Assembly: GCF_027492855.1 (NCBI RefSeq)
Contig: NZ_JAPUDY010000046.1
Location: 20,602 to 84,601 of the forward strand
Length of the DNA stretch: 64,000 nt
Origin: Acidovorax sp.
Lineage (GTDB): Bacteria; Pseudomonadota; Gammaproteobacteria; Burkholderiales; Burkholderiaceae_C
Reading direction: 5' to 3'
In this document: positions 61,212 through 64,000 of the stretch, in pieces
Position numbering within the stretch: position 1 is the first letter of the stretch
Layout: each line of letters begins with the position of its first letter
Position numbers and translations under genes: made by a program
The notes under the pieces: generated by a model
What the model was told of the DNA's origin: nothing
Databases searched by the model: none
Seen by the model: only the letters and a program-made list of their open reading frames with translations

Positions 61212-62099
61212 TCAACGCAGCAGCGTCAACCCCGCAGCCCGCTGCACCGCCTCCGTCATGTGCTGCAGCGCCCGCACATTGAGGCGCCAGCACTGCCAGT
61301 ACAGCGGCACATCCACGGGCTTGCCCGGAATCAGCTCCACCAGCGTGCCCGCCTGCAGGTGGTCTTCCACCATCGGGTCAGGCGTCATGCCCCAGCCCAG
61401 GCCGGCGCGGGTAGCGGTGACGAAAGCATGCGCCTCGGGTAGCCAGTGCACGGGTGGCGTGAGCGCGCGGCGCGTGATGCGCCGCACGAAGCGGGTCTGC
61501 AGTGCATCTTTGCGGTTGAACACCAGCATGGGTGCGTGCGCCAGGGCGGTCGCGTTCACCCCCTGGGCAAAGTGGCGCTGCATGAAGGCGGGGCTGGCCA
61601 GTGCCCGGTAGCGCAGCGTGCCCAGCGGCAGCACTTGGCAGCCTTGCACCGGCTGCGGGTCGGCCGTCACGGCGGCCATCACGCGGCCTTCACGCAGCAG
61701 GTTGGCCGAGTGGTCCTGGTCTTCCACATGGATGTCGAAGGTGACGTTCTGCCCCTCGGCGGCCTGGGCCATGGCATATGGGAACCAGGTGGCGAGTGAG
61801 TCGGCATTGACGCCGATGGCCAGGCGCGTGGTGCTGCGCTGCCCGCCACCGATGGCGGTCAGCGCATCGGCCTCGCTCAGGGCCACCTCGCGCGCATGCC
61901 GGTACAGCGCCTGACCGGCCTCGGTGGGCGTGCAGGGCGTGGCCCGGCGCACCAGCACCTGGCCCACGCGTTCCTCCAGCAGCTTGATGCGCTGCGAAAC
62001 GGCCGAGCGGGTGACGTGCAGCACGGCGGCTGCGCGCTCGAAGCTGCCTTCATCGATCACCGTGGCAAAGGCGCTGAGCTGGGCGGAGTCGAGCAACAT
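61212..62099 (-). CDS. argP: LysR-type regulator ArgP
   Basis: A 295-residue LysR protein. The HTH opening MLLDSAQLSAFATVIDEGSF and TRSAVSQRIKLLEERVG match ArgP/IciA. Divergent from a LysE/ArgO exporter, its classic target for arginine/lysine export control. Confidence 0.88.
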   Translation of the reverse strand: MLLDSAQLSAFATVIDEGSFERAAAVLHVTRSAVSQRIKLLEERVGQVLVRRATPCTPTEAGQALYRHAREVALSEADALTAIGGGQRSTTRLAIGVNADSLATWFPYAMAQAAEGQNVTFDIHVEDQDHSANLLREGRVMAAVTADPQPVQGCQVLPLGTLRYRALASPAFMQRHFAQGVNATALAHAPMLVFNRKDALQTRFVRRITRRALTPPVHWLPEAHAFVTATRAGLGWGMTPDPMVEDHLQAGTLVELIPGKPVDVPLYWQCWRLNVRALQHMTEAVQRAAGLTLLR

Positions 62100-62112
62100 G
62101 GATGGTTAGAGA

Positions 62113-62131
62113 TTTTAACGGATCGTTAAAA
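62113..62131. promoter_or_regulatory. LysR-type palindrome between argP and argO
   Basis: TTTTAAC-GGATC-GTTAAAA is a perfect inverted repeat with the T-N11-A form. Likely ArgP site. Confidence 0.55.
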
Positions 62132-62176
62132 AGTATAGCTGGCGTGAACTTAGCGCGATACCGACAATTCACCCCC

Positions 62177-62785
62177 ATGAGCACCACCGCCTTCGTCCAC
62201 GGATTCACGTCCACCGCTTTGCTGATCATGGCCATCGGCGCCCAGAACGCCTTTGTGCTGCGCCAGGGCCTGCGGCGCGAGCATGTGCTGCCGGTGGTGC
62301 TGGTGTGCGCACTGTCTGACGCCGTGCTGCTGCAAGCCGGTGTGTGGGGCATGGGCGGTGTGCTGGCGGCGCGGCCTGAGTGGGCGCTGTTCATGCGCTG
62401 GGCAGGGGCATTGTTTCTGGTGGGCTACGCCGTGCAGGCTGCGGCGCGGGCGTTCAAGCCCGCCCACCTCCTGGTGTCGGCCAATGGGCCGGGCACCAGC
62501 CTGCGCACCACCGTGTTCACCGTGATGGCGCTGACCTGGCTGAACCCGCATGTGTATCTGGACACCGTGGTGCTGTTGGGCACCATGGCAAGCCCCTATC
62601 CGATGTGGGGGCGTGCGACCTTTGCCGCCGGGGGCTCGCTGGCCAGCGCGCTGTGGTTTCTGTGCCTGGGCTTTGGCTCGCGCTGGCTGGCGCCGGTGTT
62701 CGCCTCACCTGGTGCGTGGCGGGTGCTGGACGGGGTGACCGCGGCCACCATGCTGGTGCTGGCGGGGGCCATGGTTTTAACCTAG
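62177..62785 (+). CDS. argO: LysE/ArgO-family amino-acid exporter
   Basis: A 202-residue inner-membrane exporter with about six helices (LLIMAIGAQNAFVLRQGL is the family hallmark; LNPHVYLDTVVLLG another). Probably exports arginine or lysine under ArgP control. Confidence 0.9.
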   Translation: MSTTAFVHGFTSTALLIMAIGAQNAFVLRQGLRREHVLPVVLVCALSDAVLLQAGVWGMGGVLAARPEWALFMRWAGALFLVGYAVQAAARAFKPAHLLVSANGPGTSLRTTVFTVMALTWLNPHVYLDTVVLLGTMASPYPMWGRATFAAGGSLASALWFLCLGFGSRWLAPVFASPGAWRVLDGVTAATMLVLAGAMVLT

Positions 62786-63113
62786 AAGCCGCAGTTGGAT
62801 GCGCCCGCCAGTGCCGCGATCAGCGTGCCAGGCAAGGCGCGAGGACGCAGCGGGCTCATGCCCACAAGGATGAGCAACGCCGCCTGGTGCGCTGAGCATG
62901 GTGCGCTGAGCATGGTGCTGGCGGGTGCATGGCGATCTCATCCAAGCAGGTGAACATGCTCGAAGCCCATACTGGCCGTGCTCATATGAACTTACGAAGA
63001 GCAACCAGCGGTCAACTGCGGTTTCTAGGTTTAAGCTAAGAAGAACAAGTTCGTTCCGCAAAACCGCGACTTGGGTCATAGTGGGGGGCTGACTGATCTG
63101 GAGTGACTCCCTC
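62786..63113. other. Intergenic region with tandem and inverted repeats
   Basis: No gene seen. A 14-base tandem GGTGCGCTGAGCAT occurs at 62886-62899 and 62900-62913. ATGCGCCCGCCAG (62799-62811) and CTGGCGGGTGCAT (62918-62930) form an imperfect inverted repeat enclosing about 105 bases. The remainder is probably the promoter region of the binding-protein gene. Confidence 0.5.
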
Positions 63114-64000
63114 ATGCGTTTCAAGACCCTTTTGCTGGCGGCCGCTGTGGCCGCTGCCCTACCGCTGGCGGCGCAGGCTACCACCTTCCGCTGGTCCCGT
63201 TCGGTGGATATTTCCACCTGGGACATCCACACCCAGAACGTGGGCGTGAACAACACCATGCATGGCGCTGTGTACGACACACTGGTCGAATACAACAGCA
63301 AGACCTTCAAGCCCGAGCCTTCGCTGGCCACCGAGTGGAAGTTCATCAAGCCCACCCAGCTGCGCCTGACGCTGCGCAAGGGCGTGAAGTTCAGCGACGG
63401 CAGCGAGTTCACGGCCGACGACGCCAAGTTCTCACTGGAGCGGGCCAAGCTCAAAAGCTCCAACTTCACCGTGTACACGCAGGGCATCGACCGCGTGGAG
63501 AAGGTGGATGCCTACACCATCGACATCCACTCCGACCTGCCCAACCCGGTGTTGGTGAACCAGCTCACCGAGCTGCGCATCATGAGCAAGGCCTGGGCCG
63601 AGAAAAACAAGTCGGTGGAGCCCAAAGACATCAAGACCAAGGACGAAACCTATGCCCACCGCCATGCGCTGGGCACCGGCCCCTATCAACTCAAGCAGTG
63701 GACGCCCGACCAGCGCGTGGTGCTGGAGCCCAACCCGCACTGGTGGGGCAAGGGCAAGTACCCCGCCAACCTGACGGAGATCCTCTACACCCCCATCAAG
63801 TCCGACGCCACGCGCACGGCGGCGCTGCTGTCGGGTGAGGTGGATTTCGTGATCGACCCCAGCCTGCAAGACCTGGCGCGCATCAAGCAGACGCCCAATC
63901 TGCAGGTGCTGGAGGGGCCGGAGTACCGCACCATTTTCCTGGGGATGGACCAGTTCCGCGACGAGCTGCCCGGCTCGGACGTGAAGGGCAAGAACCCGCT
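63114..64000 (+). CDS. ABC transporter substrate-binding protein, family 5 (partial, runs off right edge)
   Basis: The first 295 residues of an oligopeptide/dipeptide-type periplasmic binding protein. The signal peptide ends near AQA. Features include DISTWDIHTQN, LRKGVKFSDGSEFTADD and GTGPYQLKQW. ATG 63114 follows GGAGTGA. The C-terminal part and any permease genes lie outside. Confidence 0.9.
   Translation, partial: MRFKTLLLAAAVAAALPLAAQATTFRWSRSVDISTWDIHTQNVGVNNTMHGAVYDTLVEYNSKTFKPEPSLATEWKFIKPTQLRLTLRKGVKFSDGSEFTADDAKFSLERAKLKSSNFTVYTQGIDRVEKVDAYTIDIHSDLPNPVLVNQLTELRIMSKAWAEKNKSVEPKDIKTKDETYAHRHALGTGPYQLKQWTPDQRVVLEPNPHWWGKGKYPANLTEILYTPIKSDATRTAALLSGEVDFVIDPSLQDLARIKQTPNLQVLEGPEYRTIFLGMDQFRDELPGSDVKGKNP

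Overview
The window looks like a chromosome segment of a high-G+C betaproteobacterium of the Comamonadaceae (Acidovorax-like). The evidence is the hexuronate TRAP cluster, NtrC/sigma-54-type porin-glnK-amtB operon, glcEF, ProQ/FinO-domain gene, argP/argO pair, and several copies of a palindromic interspersed repeat that I recall from this family. The assignment rests on gene content and recalled protein similarity, not on a search.

Positions 1-32653 are accessory DNA. The chromosomal gene comM (minus strand, start 33540) is broken at 32653/32654 by a Tn7-like transposon end. That end reads TGT on the minus strand and is followed inward by three spaced TnsB-type repeats. The 3' half of comM is not in the window, so the island continues to the left. 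In order, the island holds: a metallophosphoesterase cluster (364-2336); a five-gene Tn7-like transposition operon tnsA-tnsB-tnsC-tniQ-tnsE-like (2649-9397) with its own repeat-bearing putative end at about 2510-2640; a phosphoribosyltransferase-like / ORC-CDC6-like ATPase / unknown cassette (9705-13551) facing a DNA methyltransferase (13560-14768) and a HTH regulator pair; a divergent unit of B12-binding-type radical SAM enzyme plus a small protein against thymidylate kinase plus a STAND NTPase (15399-20673); a scar with an integrase fragment (20674-21558); a WYL regulator, two small proteins and a RecB-like nuclease-helicase (21559-26709); an exported caspase-like protease, trypsin-like protease, lipoprotein and HET-C-like protein (26770-31093); and a cell-wall hydrolase (31355-32443). 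Repeats at 21237-21343 resemble those at 2540-2640 in inverted orientation. A second Tn7-like element of about 19 kb may therefore be nested in the comM island.

From 32654 rightwards the gene content is ordinary chromosome. It starts with the comM remnant and a nitrogen-regulated TorF-type porin-glnK-amtB operon with a good sigma-54 promoter and an NtrC-like site. glcE, glcF and a ProQ/FinO-domain gene follow. Next is a sugar-acid catabolism locus (40042-52950): a fumarylacetoacetase-family hydrolase, SDR and enolase-superfamily dehydratase on the minus strand, divergent from a FadR-type regulator, a three-part TRAP transporter, UxaA, an Ldh-type dehydrogenase, an SDR, a UxuB-like reductase and ManD. 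A small stress-type unit (GyrI-like, alkyltransferase-like, YafY/WYL) is followed by Gpx, an EamA exporter, LplT, alanine racemase and a membrane protein. The last genes are MarR / siderophore-interacting protein, argP / argO, and the start of an oligopeptide-type ABC binding protein that runs off the right edge.

The most interesting parts are three multi-gene cassettes with the architecture of conflict or defence systems: PRTase/ORC-ATPase, radical SAM/TMK/STAND, and caspase/trypsin/lipoprotein/HET-C. All three are carried on a comM-targeting Tn7-like island.
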